Assembly (NCBI GenBank): GCA_003427395.1
Contig: BFEA01001089.1
Coordinates: 34,689 to 74,981, forward strand
DNA length: 40,293 nt
Direction of reading: 5' to 3'
From: Chara braunii
Lineage: Eukaryota; Streptophyta; Charophyceae; Charales; Characeae
Part shown: positions 29,341 through 38,639 of the stretch, in pieces
Layout of the letters: every line of letters begins with the position of its first letter
Position numbering within the stretch: position 1 is the first letter of the stretch
Notes under the pieces: generated by a model
Told to the model about the DNA's origin: nothing
The model's database searches: none
Seen by the model: the letters and a program-made list of their open reading frames with translations, nothing else
Position numbers and translations under genes: made by a program

Positions 29341-29760
29341 TGCCCTGTGCACCTAATCCATAACTTGGTGAAGGGGTACTTGGCGTGCAGTAGAAAAACC
29401 CACACTGGACCCTCTACCTCCGCATCCCAGGGCGAGCCCGGCGGCTACCACGACCACAGGCCGGTAGTGCTCTGCTGTACAGCAGGGCGTTGAGCCGACG
29501 TGGACCAAAGGAAAGTCCTTTGGTGCACCCTCCCCTTTGTTGAGGCATGCACCAACAGGACCGGTCCACGTCAAGGTACAGTCCGGGTACTAGGGTTTGT
29601 AAAGGTTCGGGAACACGACTACAGGCCGCACCGTAGAAGTAAAAGGTTGGTACCAAGCAGGGACTTGGTACGCAGAGGAGGGCCGGGACACCACGCCCTA
29701 CGACATGATACCAAACCCCCACCCAGCGTCCCCGCTGGGTCGAAATGCGTGGGGCGCTCG

Positions 29761-29767
29761 GTATAAA
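29761..29767 (+). promoter_or_regulatory. TATA box candidate
   Basis: TATAAAA follows GGTATAAAACAGTG context, with a GC-rich palindrome CCCAGCG-TCCC-CGCTGGG (about 29723-29740) shortly upstream and a pyrimidine-rich stretch downstream up to an ATG at 30040. This is promoter-like for a host gene or an LTR. Confidence 0.45.
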
Positions 29768-30039
29768 ACAGTGCATATTTTAGGACTCTCATTCATTTCC
29801 CTTCGTATCACTGCGACTTGCCATAGTATTTTACGGTCGTCATCCTTTTCTTACCGTATCATCTTCTTCTCTTTTTCTCTTCCTTTACATAGCGTCTTCT
29901 TCTCTTTTCTTCTCTCCATCTTATCGTGCATTCGTTGTCGCTGCGTGGCCTGCGCCACTACCCTTTGCCCCTTTTGTAATCCCCTTTGCTGTACATCTCT
30001 CTCTGTTTCATCTCCTTAAACAACGCTCGATCCCACACC

Positions 30040-30255
30040 ATGCCTGAGGCTCGTAGGAGACAGGAAAGAGGAAGGGGTGGTAGAGGAGGGAAGGTGCATG
30101 AAGAGCCGCCGGCTCGTGCACGATGCGAATATAATTCGGAGGAGGAGGAAGACGAGTCGCGTGGCTATGGTGCTCTTTCGAGACCTTACCCTCGCCACTC
30201 AATGCCAACGTGGTGCGAAAGAACTCCATCCCTAGATAAGATGGAGTACTTCTAG
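30040..30255 (+). CDS. Short basic/acidic ORF after TATA box, unknown
   Basis: From ATG 30040 a 71-aa frame reads PEARRRQERGRGGRGGK, then YNSEEEEDESRGYGALSRPY and PRHSMPTWCERTPSLDKMEY, and stops with TAG at 30253. The frame stays open beyond the stop with a Pro/Ser/Thr-rich stretch (SPYTPRAPITPTARRALV). It resembles the Arg/Gly-rich start of a retrotransposon gag or a small nuclear protein. The ATG is about 270 bp downstream of a TATA box. The stop may again be a degraded Gln codon. Identity unknown. Confidence 0.35.
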   Translation: MPEARRRQERGRGGRGGKVHEEPPARARCEYNSEEEEDESRGYGALSRPYPRHSMPTWCERTPSLDKMEYF

Positions 30256-30749
30256 AAGAAGTCTGAGGCGTGCTACAGCGCACCCAGCATTTCTCCCTAT
30301 ACTCCCAGAGCTCCCATCACTCCCACGGCGCGTAGAGCCCTAGTAACCATCCCTCCTGCTCCATGCACTGCTCCCTCCATCTCTCATCCCAATGGTTGTA
30401 CTCTTTCCTGCATCTTCTTCCTTCTCGTCTTACTTCAGGTTGAATTCATGGTTGTTTTCGATATCCTGTATAAGCGCGGTTTCCCTTCGAATTTTTTAAT
30501 ATTTTTCTTTTTAAGCCCTATAGTGTCTCTGGCTTGAGCGTTTGAACATCTTAAAGCCGGGGATGCAGGTTCCTCGTCAACCAGGCTGCTTGTCGGCCAT
30601 CATATAAATTTAAGAAGGATTATGTTTTCATTTTCTCGTTTGCTGCTGGTTCTGACCTCGTGTCATTCTGAAATTTGTTCTCAATCTGAATTTTTATGGC
30701 AAAACAAGGTAACCTTAACCTTCACCTTGACTGTAAAATCGAAACATTG

Positions 30750-30766
30750 TCAGTCTGATACCAATG
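30750..30766 (-). promoter_or_regulatory. Possible minus-strand PBS
   Basis: On the minus strand the sequence reads TTGGTATCAGACTG, matching ten bases of the plant-type PBS TGGTATCAGAGC and directly following ...CCCAAGCA. An LTR of a minus-strand element would then lie to the right, from 30767. The other LTR end could not be defined. Confidence 0.35.
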
Positions 30767-30797
30767 CTTGGGACACTTGTCCAATCTCCCACGCTGG

Positions 30798-30990
30798 GAG
30801 CAGGGCATACCAAACCCTTTTTCTGCTCTCTAGCTTGAGTGAGATACCTTACCAACTTCTCAAGTGACTCAGGGGATACCAAACCCTGTTTTCTTTCTCT
30901 GGTCTGAGTGAGGCGTCTCCTCAACTTTGCAGATAAAAGGAAGGGGATACCAAACCCCGTTTCTTTTCTCCGGTCTGGGAACTTCAAATA
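30798..30990 (+). repeat. Three ~70-bp tandem units with ATACCAAA loops
   Basis: Units at about 30802, 30871 and 30943 share GG-ATACCAAACCC, a TTTCT-CTC stretch and, in the first two, AGTGAG. Stems around ATACCAAA are AGGG/CCCT, CAGGG/CCCTG and GGGG/CCCC. Between them CTTG/CAAG (first) and TCTG/CAGA (second) flank AGTGAG...CAACTT. Confidence 0.7.
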
Positions 30991-31202
30991 AATCTTTATA
31001 TACCTGCAAAACAGCGAGTCCCACAGAAAACAAATTATGCCCCAGTAAGCAGGCTCCCCGACAATTATCAGCCAAGCAACAAGTAAACAAAATAAAACCC
31101 AAAATAAAATAAAATAATAAAACAATAAATTCATACACACAACAAGACAATTCTTCACACCCAAGAGTTATTGATTGCCTTGGTTTTGGCCCACCACTGT
31201 CC

Positions 31203-31662
31203 GAGAGAAGGTTAACAACAACCGTATTTTTCATCACCACTTCAGGACACCCTTCACCACTTCAGGATGCAGCCTGCCTAAACAGGTGGTTTTCAGGGTC
31301 TTCGGACCTTTCACCACTTCAGGACTATTCAGGTTTGAAAATCCTGAATGGTCCTGAAATGGTGAAAGCTCCGAAGACCCTGAAAAACACTTGTTTAGGC
31401 AGGCTGCATCCTGAAGTGGTAAAGGGTGGTTTTCATGGTCTTCAGACCATTCACCACTTTAGGACCATTCAGGATTTTCAGACTGCCCAAAACTCTCACT
31501 TGACCACTTCAAGATACCCTTCACCACATCAGGATGCAGCCTTCCTAAACAGGTGGTTTTCAGGGTCTTTGGACCTTTCACCATTTCAGGACCATTCATG
31601 ATTTGCAGACTGCCAAAAACTCTCACTTCAAAATTTTCATTCCAGAATTTTCAGCTATTGGT
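31203..31662 (-). repeat. Composite repeat T, copy 2, with long palindrome
   Basis: The reverse complement matches copy 1 at 15375-15735, including both ends. Inside, about 82 bp at 31250-31331 (CTTCACCACTTCAGGATGCA onward) is inverted at 31343-31425 with few mismatches and only ~11 bases between the arms. That gives a near-perfect hairpin. A further direct unit follows at 31510-31600. Confidence 0.85.
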
Positions 31663-31689
31663 CAGGAATGTCAGTCCTCCCGTAAGTCT

Positions 31690-31895
31690 GACATACCCCA
31701 TTCGGCCCACCTCAGGCCAGGACTAGTCAGACTATTTGTCTTGACAGCCCCTTTGACCTGCCTCCAGGTCAGGACCAGCATACCCACTACTCGAGTATGG
31801 CAGCCCTTTGGCACTCTCGCCAGAACACCTTGCATCCTCTGACTGTGGCAGGGTTCTAGCTGACCCCTTTCGACCTCATAGGCCAGACCCCCGGA
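31690..31895 (+). repeat. Four hairpin units with constant flanks
   Basis: Four units share a left flank [CG]CCC[TA]TT and a right flank AG[GA][AC]C around changing stems: GGCC/GGCC (31704, 31715), TGACCTG/CAGGTCA (31754-31760, 31765-31771), TGGC/GCCA (31809, 31819) and GACC/GGCC (about 31872, 31881, one mismatch). Confidence 0.55.
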
Positions 31896-32099
31896 ATCTT
31901 AGCCTCAGTCGACTACGAAATTCGACACTCGCGTCGGGGACCTGTTGACCCCACCTGATTGCAACCTACTGCGGTAAGGCTCTGGCTGGCCCCGACAATC
32001 AATGCATCTTTAGGTTAAAGAAAAAGATCTCAGAAACAGACAATCAGGCAAGCATATCATAGCCCACAAGCAGATTGCCCATGCCCCATAACAGGACGA

Positions 32100-32335
32100 A
32101 CATTTCTCAAGAGACATCACTTCAGTCTCAAAAGGCACTGAACAACAACATGATAACCAGCACCAAGCCCTTGCAAGAAATCTCCCTTCAGTCTCAAGAA
32201 GGATGCTTAGTGCTGGCCCCAGAGAGGTCCCTTCCCTCAGCTGGGAACTTCTCTTCCAAGAGACGTCCCGTTAGTCCCAAGGAAATACTGAAATGCTGAT
32301 CTCAGAGAGGTCCCTTCCCTCATCTGAGTGAAAAC
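32100..32335 (+). repeat. Hairpins with shared GAGGTCCCTTCCCTCA loop
   Basis: CCCAG/CTGGG (32218-32222, 32241-32245) and CTCAGA/TCTGAG (32301-32306, 32323-32328) enclose the same AGAGGTCCCTTCCCTCA segment. The second base pair changes from C-G to T-A. Three copies of an AAGA-A-TC-C-TTCAGTCTCAA type motif (32109, 32175, 32256) lie between them. Confidence 0.65.
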
Positions 32336-32339
32336 AGGC

Positions 32340-32525
32340 AACTTAGTTAAGAAACACGAAGCCCCTCTATTGACAACTCTCAGTCAAGTAAAGATGAACT
32401 TGTTTATGCCTGTCCTCATCTGAATTTCTTGGATGGACAACATAGTCAGAGACACGAAGTCCTTCTGCTGACAACTTTTAATCAGACAGAACTGAACTTC
32501 TTTATGCCCATCATGTTTTTCTCTT
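32340..32525 (+). repeat. Two ~109-bp tandem units
   Basis: Both copies contain ACACGAAG-CC-TCT--TGACAACT, a CAG-CA-A--GAACT segment and TTTATGCC. They begin near 32341 and 32450. Confidence 0.6.
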
Positions 32526-32839
32526 TATCATATAAATAATACTGATTACATCTTTACAACCATGTATTCCACAGATCTTTAATACTTCGTCAATGATCAC
32601 AAGAACTGTATCTCACAGTTATTTCCACACTCTCGGGGAATTAGCACTCATGGATCGACTGTAGCATTGCATCAAGGATATAGTCTTATTTATTCCATTG
32701 CTTACTGAAACAGAATATTAATTAACATGCTGGAAAATTGAAATGTTGAATTGACCATGCAAAAAAGATCATACTCTGCTGAAATTCAGTCTTGTTGTCT
32801 CACGGTTCTCTCACTTGGATGACTAACCTTTTTTTCCTC

Positions 32840-33645
32840 TCTTTGAGATCACTGTAGGGATCAGATCTGGGCCTTTGAAGATGAACTTACAAAATTTTGA
32901 CCCTGACACCATGTCATGAACCCTGGATTCATCCATTTCTGAAATCTCATAAACTTTGCCTTCTGCTTCTCCTGTAATTCTGTAAGGACCAAGTCATCTA
33001 GGCTCCAATCGTTTAGTCCACCGAGTTTCAAGAGAACCGTCGAATAGAAGAACAACATCACCAACCTTCAATTTTTCCTTTCTTATATATTTTTTCTTGT
33101 TCCATCTCTTTTGATCTGACAGTCGATTGGTTGCCATTTTCTTTGCAGCATCCATAACTGCCCGATCAACTTCTGATATTTGTTTCATTCTGATATGAAG
33201 TAACTCTGAAATAGAATAGTCTCTGTCACTGTCTTGACTTGACCATGTCTTGACTATGTTCTCAATAGGCAATGTAGAATATCGGCCATACCACATAGTA
33301 AATGGAACATAGTTAGTAGTCCTCTTGACTGTTATGTTGTCAGCATAAACAACAACTCTTAATATTTTTGGCCTGTTACTGAGATTTCCTTTACACCATT
33401 TGGCCAATGAATTTTTCAGGGTCCTATGACCTCTCTCCACAGGTGCATTTGCTTGAGGATGATAGGTAGTCACATATCAAATTCTGACACCCAATCTGAG
33501 AGTTTTTCTTACAATCTCATTTCTGAACTCTGATCCTCTATCTGGGACAAACTCTCTGATGAAAGGATACCTGAGATAGACTTCCTCCATCCAGTCAGCC
33601 ACGTGCTCGACTGTCTTCCTTTTCAGAGTTTTTGCCTCAGCATAT
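32840..33645 (-). pseudogene. pol: Integrase fragment of a third Ty3/gypsy lineage
   Basis: Minus strand, from about 33645: KTVEHVADWMEEVYLRYPFI, REFVPDRGSEFRNE (second catalytic Asp), a TGA near 33477, then TTYHPQANAPVERGHRTLKN (catalytic Glu about 35 residues later), YADNITVKRTTNYVPFTMWY and KRWNKKKYIRKEKLKVGDVV. After a TGA where Trp is usual comes LGPYRITGEAEGKVYEISEM, the GPY/F module. The ADxITVKRxT signature differs from the first two elements, so this is a separate lineage. The upstream part ends at about 33650, where a hairpin-rich block begins. The first catalytic Asp and all of RT are missing. Confidence 0.85.
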
Positions 33646-33735
33646 TAAGATAAATTATCTCTCATGTTCAATATATATCTCATCTCGCTGTCGCGCGCGG
33701 CGGTTCCGCCCCCCTGGGAGCGCTGAACCTCACGG

Positions 33736-34030
33736 TCGTGTCACGCAGGATGTATTCCTGAAAAAGAACCGGTCACCACTCCGACCGTGCGCGCGTGCTA
33801 TACCTCTCACGACGCCCTGCGACAGGTCGGGACGTCGCGAGGTACAACTTACCTCTACCCGAGGGGCTGTCACCACCCTCATGTAGGCGTATCCGTGTTG
33901 AGTTACCGATCCAAATGCGAAGGTTTTTACATGCCTTTGTAGAGGTAGGTCGGCCGAGGGCGTTTGCTCGATCGTTGTAGCATAAAATGAGGTACGCGTG
34001 GTAAGACGCCCTGAACTGACCCGTTAGATA
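33736..34030 (+). ncRNA. Structured repeat block R1, copy B
   Basis: Diverged copy of 22918-23235. Equivalent helices use different bases: CTCACGACGCCC/GGGACGTCGCGAG (33806-33817, 33829-33841), GAGGG/CCCTC (33861-33865, 33876-33880) inside CTAC/GTAG (33855-33858, 33883-33886) with the conserved TGTCAC loop, and AGGGCGT/ACGCCCT (33957-33963, 34006-34012). It sits at the broken edge of the integrase fragment. Confidence 0.45.
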
Positions 34031-34579
34031 TTCAAGTCGAACTTTTAAAAGGCTGTCTATTTCCGCTACTGCATAATGTATTATTTTCTTGACAAATATC
34101 AATAAAACCATCTTTCTACCAAAGAGCGTCCTGTCTTTCTTAACAAGCTATGACTTCGCTGAACATCAAAATAGTATAGAAGTTAAGTTGGACATATGAT
34201 GAATATGGAAGTATTACCGCCGAGAACCCTTCCCACTTTCACAAATGCTGTGTGTCCGAGGCTCTTCAACAACCAGGTCCAGATCAATCCAAAATCATGC
34301 ACAAAACAAACCTGCACAGAATAATGCAAGGACAGTTCACATGCCATGCACTAACGGAGTCAACCATTAACCATTGACCTTGTCCCTCACTTCCCAAACC
34401 ATGTATGACAACCTTATCCCTCCTGAGACGTAAGCCCAGCCCCCCCACATTTGTTCAAAGGACCCTTGAGAGTGACTAGGACCATTTAGGCAATGACCAC
34501 AGGTGATAGTTTTACTGACTACAGGGTTTGACTTTAGAGGTGGGTATCAAGTCAAAGGGGAAAAGTTGAATCGGTAACA

Positions 34580-34750
34580 ACCGATCTGTTATCGAGAGAT
34601 AACAGAAATTTGGGTCCTTTCTGTAGAACCTCTTCCTTGAAATGCAGTAGATAGACAGGGACCTGCACACACACAGGTCAACAAAGATTCAACACCCCCA
34701 CTCGATTTTCCACGTATTGATGTCTAAGGGTCAAGCCCTTAGACATATGT
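34580..34750 (+). repeat. Hairpin block R2, copy B
   Basis: TCTGTTATC/GATAACAGA (34585-34593, 34598-34606) with loop GAGA, then GACCTG/CAGGTC (34660-34665, 34674-34679), then an 11-bp perfect stem ATGTCTAAGGG/CCCTTAGACAT (34720-34730, 34736-34746) with loop TCAAG. The first two are in the same order as in copy A at 24367-24453. Confidence 0.65.
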
Positions 34751-35153
34751 AGTGAGCTGTGGGATCGACATTCCAGGTCTAACCCCTAGTTTTACTCTCA
34801 CAACCCTACCCTATGCCGTCTGTCACTCTCTCCTTCCTCTCAAGGAGCATCATGCATGTGTCATAAGTCGTCTTTTAGGGAAAATCATGTTTACCCTACG
34901 CTCGGTCCTTTCATTCTCTCTCTTGAAGATGAGCGCCCCGTTTTGGCGCTTGTGTAGATGAGATATAACTCATTCATTGTTGTGGCCTTCCATCCAAAAG
35001 CCATGGACCGTTATGGACTACGCGGTGGTTCTTAAGCTTATTTCTCCCGCGGTCCTATCTTCTTTCCTTGTTTCTTTTCCTAGATATATATGAAGACCTT
35101 GCTCCAACAGGAACATTGTTCTTTCCTTTCTCTTCAATTCGTCCTAACATACT

Positions 35154-36260
35154 CAAGTAGTAGATGGATTTAAACATGAATCTTCTGCTACTTGGCCAAT
35201 ACAAAGCAATTTGTTAATCAAACAGACAATCGAGTAAGTCAGTCATGAGTAGTAGACTCTCTGCTTAGTTTCACTCATCGTATACATAAGATCTGTTCAG
35301 AGTAACCGGATAACTCATACATGAGCTTCCTTCCTACAGCAAATAGTTGAGGCTCTTACAGAAGCACCCTACTACTTGCTTTAGGTATCCTTCTGAAGGA
35401 TCTGGATGTCAACCCTTTCCCAGAGGTTAATAACGATCTGCGTGAATAATAGGAGCCACACAAGAGCCTCCTACTATCACGTGACAAGGTCCTCTTCATG
35501 AGTGCGTCAGGATTATCCTAACAAGGGTACCTTGTTGCCCTTCCGAAGCTGACCGACCTGAGACCGGGTTAGTTTCGGACAGAAGACGAGTGTTCAGGGT
35601 ATTCCTACAAGAGTACCCTTCCCCCTCGTAAGTTAGTATCAGAATCAAGTAGATAATAGACAGACCCCAACAGAGGCCCCTCTACTACTTTCCTTGGGTA
35701 ATGAGTAGTCCAATCGTTAAACGAGTAATAGGATGACTCCTGCATAAGCCTCCGTATTACTAGTTTGGTGGTCGGACTGTCTGAGGGTAAGCAAGAGAGG
35801 AAAGAAAGAGTAGTAATGTGATTTCTTACTCTTTGCAGGTTGTTAGCCAGCCTTAGACTCAAGCGTGTTAATAGGATGACCCTTCCTGGAGCCTCCTACT
35901 ACACCTTGAATAAGTGCAAATACCGAATCTTTCTGAACCATTAATAAGAAAGGAAGTTAGTAACAAAATCCTTTGAATTCACTTTTCACAATCAAGCAGA
36001 TCCTAGTTAATCGAGGTGGTGAGGTAGCACACACAGGACTACCGCCACCCTCAGATTGTGTCAATCCTCCCATATTCATAAGGCAAGTGTCAAACCCACA
36101 CATGGGCTTTCTACTGCCTTATGAGACTGCTCCGGTCGGCTAACGGGACGACTCGCACAAGAGTCTCCCTTTATTATTTCCAAATGTCAGACACCTATTT
36201 CAACCACGACGACAGTCGATCTAACAGTTAGTAAGGTAACACACACATGAGTACCTAATT
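35154..36260 (+). repeat. Array of about twelve two-tier hairpins
   Basis: Outer stems differ between units while a loop motif like ACTC-CACA-GAGCCTCC recurs. Clear examples: CAAGTAGTAGA/TCTGCTACTTG (35154, 35184), AGCAAATAGT/ACTACTTGCT (35338, 35371), CGTGAATAATAGGAG/CTCCTACTATCACG (35441, 35468), TCCGAAGCTGACC/GGTTAGTTTCGGA (35542, 35567), AGTAATA/TATTACT (35724, 35755), AAAGAGTA/TACTCTTT (35805, 35827), CATAAGGCAAGT/ACTGCCTTATG (36077, 36113) and GGGACGACTC/GAGTCTCCC (36145, 36161). Small inner stems also change together (CTCAT/ATGAG, CCC/GGG, GATT/AATC). Confidence 0.8.
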
Positions 36261-36870
36261 TAGTTCATAAGTTAGTGTCAGACACCTCTGCCCGTCACGA
36301 TGACAGCCGATCCGATAGAGAACACCTAATTTTAGTTCATAAGTTATTGTTAGTACCCTCTTCCCATCACGACGACAGTCATTATGGTAGAGAGTACCTA
36401 ATTTAGTTCATAGGTTATAGTTAGATACCTCTTCCCGTCACGACGACAGTCGTTACGATAGAGAGTACCAATTTTAATTTATAAGTTATTGTCAGGTACC
36501 TCTGCCGGTAGAGAGTACCTATCTTAGTTCATAAGCTTTTGTTAGTACCCTCTTCCCATCACGACGACAGTCGATCCAGTAAAGAGTACCTAATTTTAGT
36601 TCATAAGTTATTGTTAGTACCCTCTTCCCGTCACGGCGACAGTCGTTACTGTAGAGAGCACCTAAATTAGTTCGTCAGTATTTGTTAGTACCCTTTTCCC
36701 ATCACGACGACAGTCGATCTGGTAGAGAGCACCCAATTTATCTCATAAGTATTTGTTAGTATTATTTTCCCATCACGACGACAGTCGATCCGGTAGAGAG
36801 TACCCAATTTATCTCATAAGTATTTGTTAGTACTCTTTTCCCATCACGATGACGGTCGATCCAGTAAAGA
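36200..36870 (+). repeat. ~71-bp tandem repeat, nine full copies
   Basis: CCC[AG]TCACGACGACAGTCG or a close variant recurs with CACG at 36206, 36296, 36368, 36439, 36560, 36632, 36703, 36774 and 36844, mostly 70-72 bp apart. A partial copy lies near 36500. Each unit ends AGAGTACCTAATTT, can pair GTAC segments across the unit, and can pair ACGAC with GTCGT in some copies. Confidence 0.85.
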
Positions 36871-37800
36871 GTAAGGCAACACATATATGAGTACCTAATT
36901 GTCAACCTTTAGTTAAGTCAGCGCTTACCTAAGCAGCACGACGGCTCACACATGAACCTCCATCGCCCTACTTTGTCCTTCAAGCCCAAACAGTCTAGGT
37001 TCCCTCTTGGTTACTTTAGGTTCCTTTCCTTTCTCAAGGCATGATTCTTACTTCAATCATACTTCAGTTCCCCTTTTGTTAATCTTAGTCTTGAAGAAAA
37101 CATAAACGATATATCACAAAGTCATACAGGCAGTCCAATAGAAGGGCGTAGCCTGTAAGGGTATATGGGAAAGGGATGGTCATGCGTACCTCATGGTTCC
37201 CTGCCTCCAGAGTTCCTCCTGAACTCCGGCAGAGCTCCCACGATCGCCCTGTATTCGGAGATGTATGGTCAACACAACTGATTGGGAGTATTTAGAGTTA
37301 GCAGAGACTAGTATTATGTAGGTGAAAAGTCATCATCAGCCAATCATAGTCAAAGAGATTGATATTTTTAGAGAATTTAACCAAGACAAAGATGGGGAAG
37401 GATGGAGGAGGCCGGCACCATCACACAGTGACACCGTCTCTCTCCTCTCCAACTGCCCCATACTTTCTTCACTCTCCAGCCCTTGCTCAACTCGTGATGT
37501 TTCAAAAATAGCAATAGTAAAACAACCGAAAATAATAATAGTAATAATAATCCTACCCCTTAAGCGCGGTGGGCCCGCGGGGGGGAGGTCGTGTTGCGCT
37601 ACGCACCGGAATCGGCCCGAAGTTTTGATTCAGGGCGGCGGATGAAGGCGATCGAGGGAGGGGCGTTGTGCAGAGCGGCGTGCGTACCGAATTGTTCACA
37701 ACGCGCCACTAAACGAGAGAGCGCGCCCGCGGGGCAGGGTACACGGCGGACGTCGATGCGCATCAATATCCAAACGCGCCCACCGTCGGATAGCAAGAAA

Positions 37801-38150
37801 GCGTCGTTTCGTGGCCCGGCCCCTTTTTTTTCTTTTTGGTTTTGTATTGTTTTCGTAATTTTTTCTTTTTGGTTTTGTATTTTTTTTGCATTTTGTTTTC
37901 CCCTCCCGGCGTGTCGTTTTCCCTTTCCAGCGCGTGAAAGTGTCGTTTCGTCGCCCGGTACCTTTTTTTTCTTTTTGGTTTTGTATTGTTTTCGCAATTT
38001 CTTCTTTTTAATTTGGTATTCTTTTTGCATTTTTTTCTCCCCTTCCGGCGTGTCGTTTTCCCTCTCCGACGCGTCATTTCGTGGCCCGGCCTCTTTTTTT
38101 TCTTTTTGGTTTTGTATTTTTTTGCATTTTTTCGCAATTTCTTCTTTTTG
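37801..38150 (+). repeat. T-rich tandem repeat, three units of ~138 bp
   Basis: TTTCGT[GC]GCCCGG followed by a T8 run, TTCTTTTTGGTTTTGTATT, TTTTCGCAATT and GCATTTT recurs from about 37805, 37943 and 38082. Short GC-rich blocks (GGCGTGTCGTTTTCCC) separate the T-rich parts. Confidence 0.85.
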
Positions 38151-38218
38151 CGCGGGGGGAGGTCGATGGTCTCGGGGGGGGGAAAGGGAAAAAAGAAGTT
38201 GGAGGGCCCACGCACCCC

Positions 38219-38256
38219 CTGTCTCTTATACACATCTAGATGTGTATAAGAGACAG
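38219..38256. other. Nextera mate-pair junction adapter (artefact)
   Basis: CTGTCTCTTATACACATCT (38219-38237) is followed immediately by its exact reverse complement (38238-38256). This is the 19-bp Tn5 mosaic end in the inverted arrangement used as the Nextera mate-pair circularisation junction. It is not native sequence. Translations across it give the well-known spurious peptide containing SYTHLDVYKRQ. Confidence 0.97.
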
Positions 38257-38302
38257 CACACACCCCCCCCCCCACACACATATATATATATATATATATA
38301 TA
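38257..38302. repeat. CA / poly-C / TA microsatellite
   Basis: CACACA, an 11-C run, CACACA and (TA)n directly follow the adapter. Confidence 0.9.
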
Positions 38303-38420
38303 GTTAGTAAGTATTTGGAGTTCGTTTGTAGTGGTCAGGTTGGGGTTTGAACCCAGGTATGGATTTTGAAATACCCAATTGCTCACTGAGATAACCGTTC
38401 AGGTAAACTGGGTCCCTGTT
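38303..38420 (-). repeat. tRNA-derived SINE candidate
   Basis: On the minus strand TATCTCAGTGAGC, resembling a tRNA D-arm/box A, is followed about 40 bases later by GGTTCAAACCC (38343-38353 on +), a good pol III box B. The body then ends near the TA microsatellite. Spacing and order fit a tRNA-derived SINE head. No target-site duplication was identified. Confidence 0.45.
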
Positions 38421-38639
38421 TGTTTTAGGGGACTGCTTTCTTTTAAAGTGTATCCGATGTCAGGCTGCTGGCACGTCAGGATGTGCCAGTGTGTCCAAAG
38501 CCTAACGTCACACACAATGGTAGGCAGGACGTCAAGAAATTGGGGGGACCGGTAGCATAGTCTCATCAGGGCTACCGGTAGTATAGTGTGGAGAACTGAA
38601 AGAGTGGCAAAAACTGAAAATGTAATGATTTCCATCCGC

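Noticed and set aside
37591-38386. Long ORFs on both strands around 37.6-38.4 kb
   Set aside because: They are translations of the T-rich tandem repeat and run through the Nextera adapter (SYTHLDVYKRQ).
38303-38420. Functional tRNA gene
   Set aside because: Box B is good but the acceptor stem and anticodon arm cannot be paired; a SINE head is more likely.
38560-38590. Hammerhead ribozyme (CTGATGAG on the minus strand)
   Set aside because: The required GAAA core after stem II is missing; the CCGGTAGC/GCTACCGG stem is a simple hairpin.
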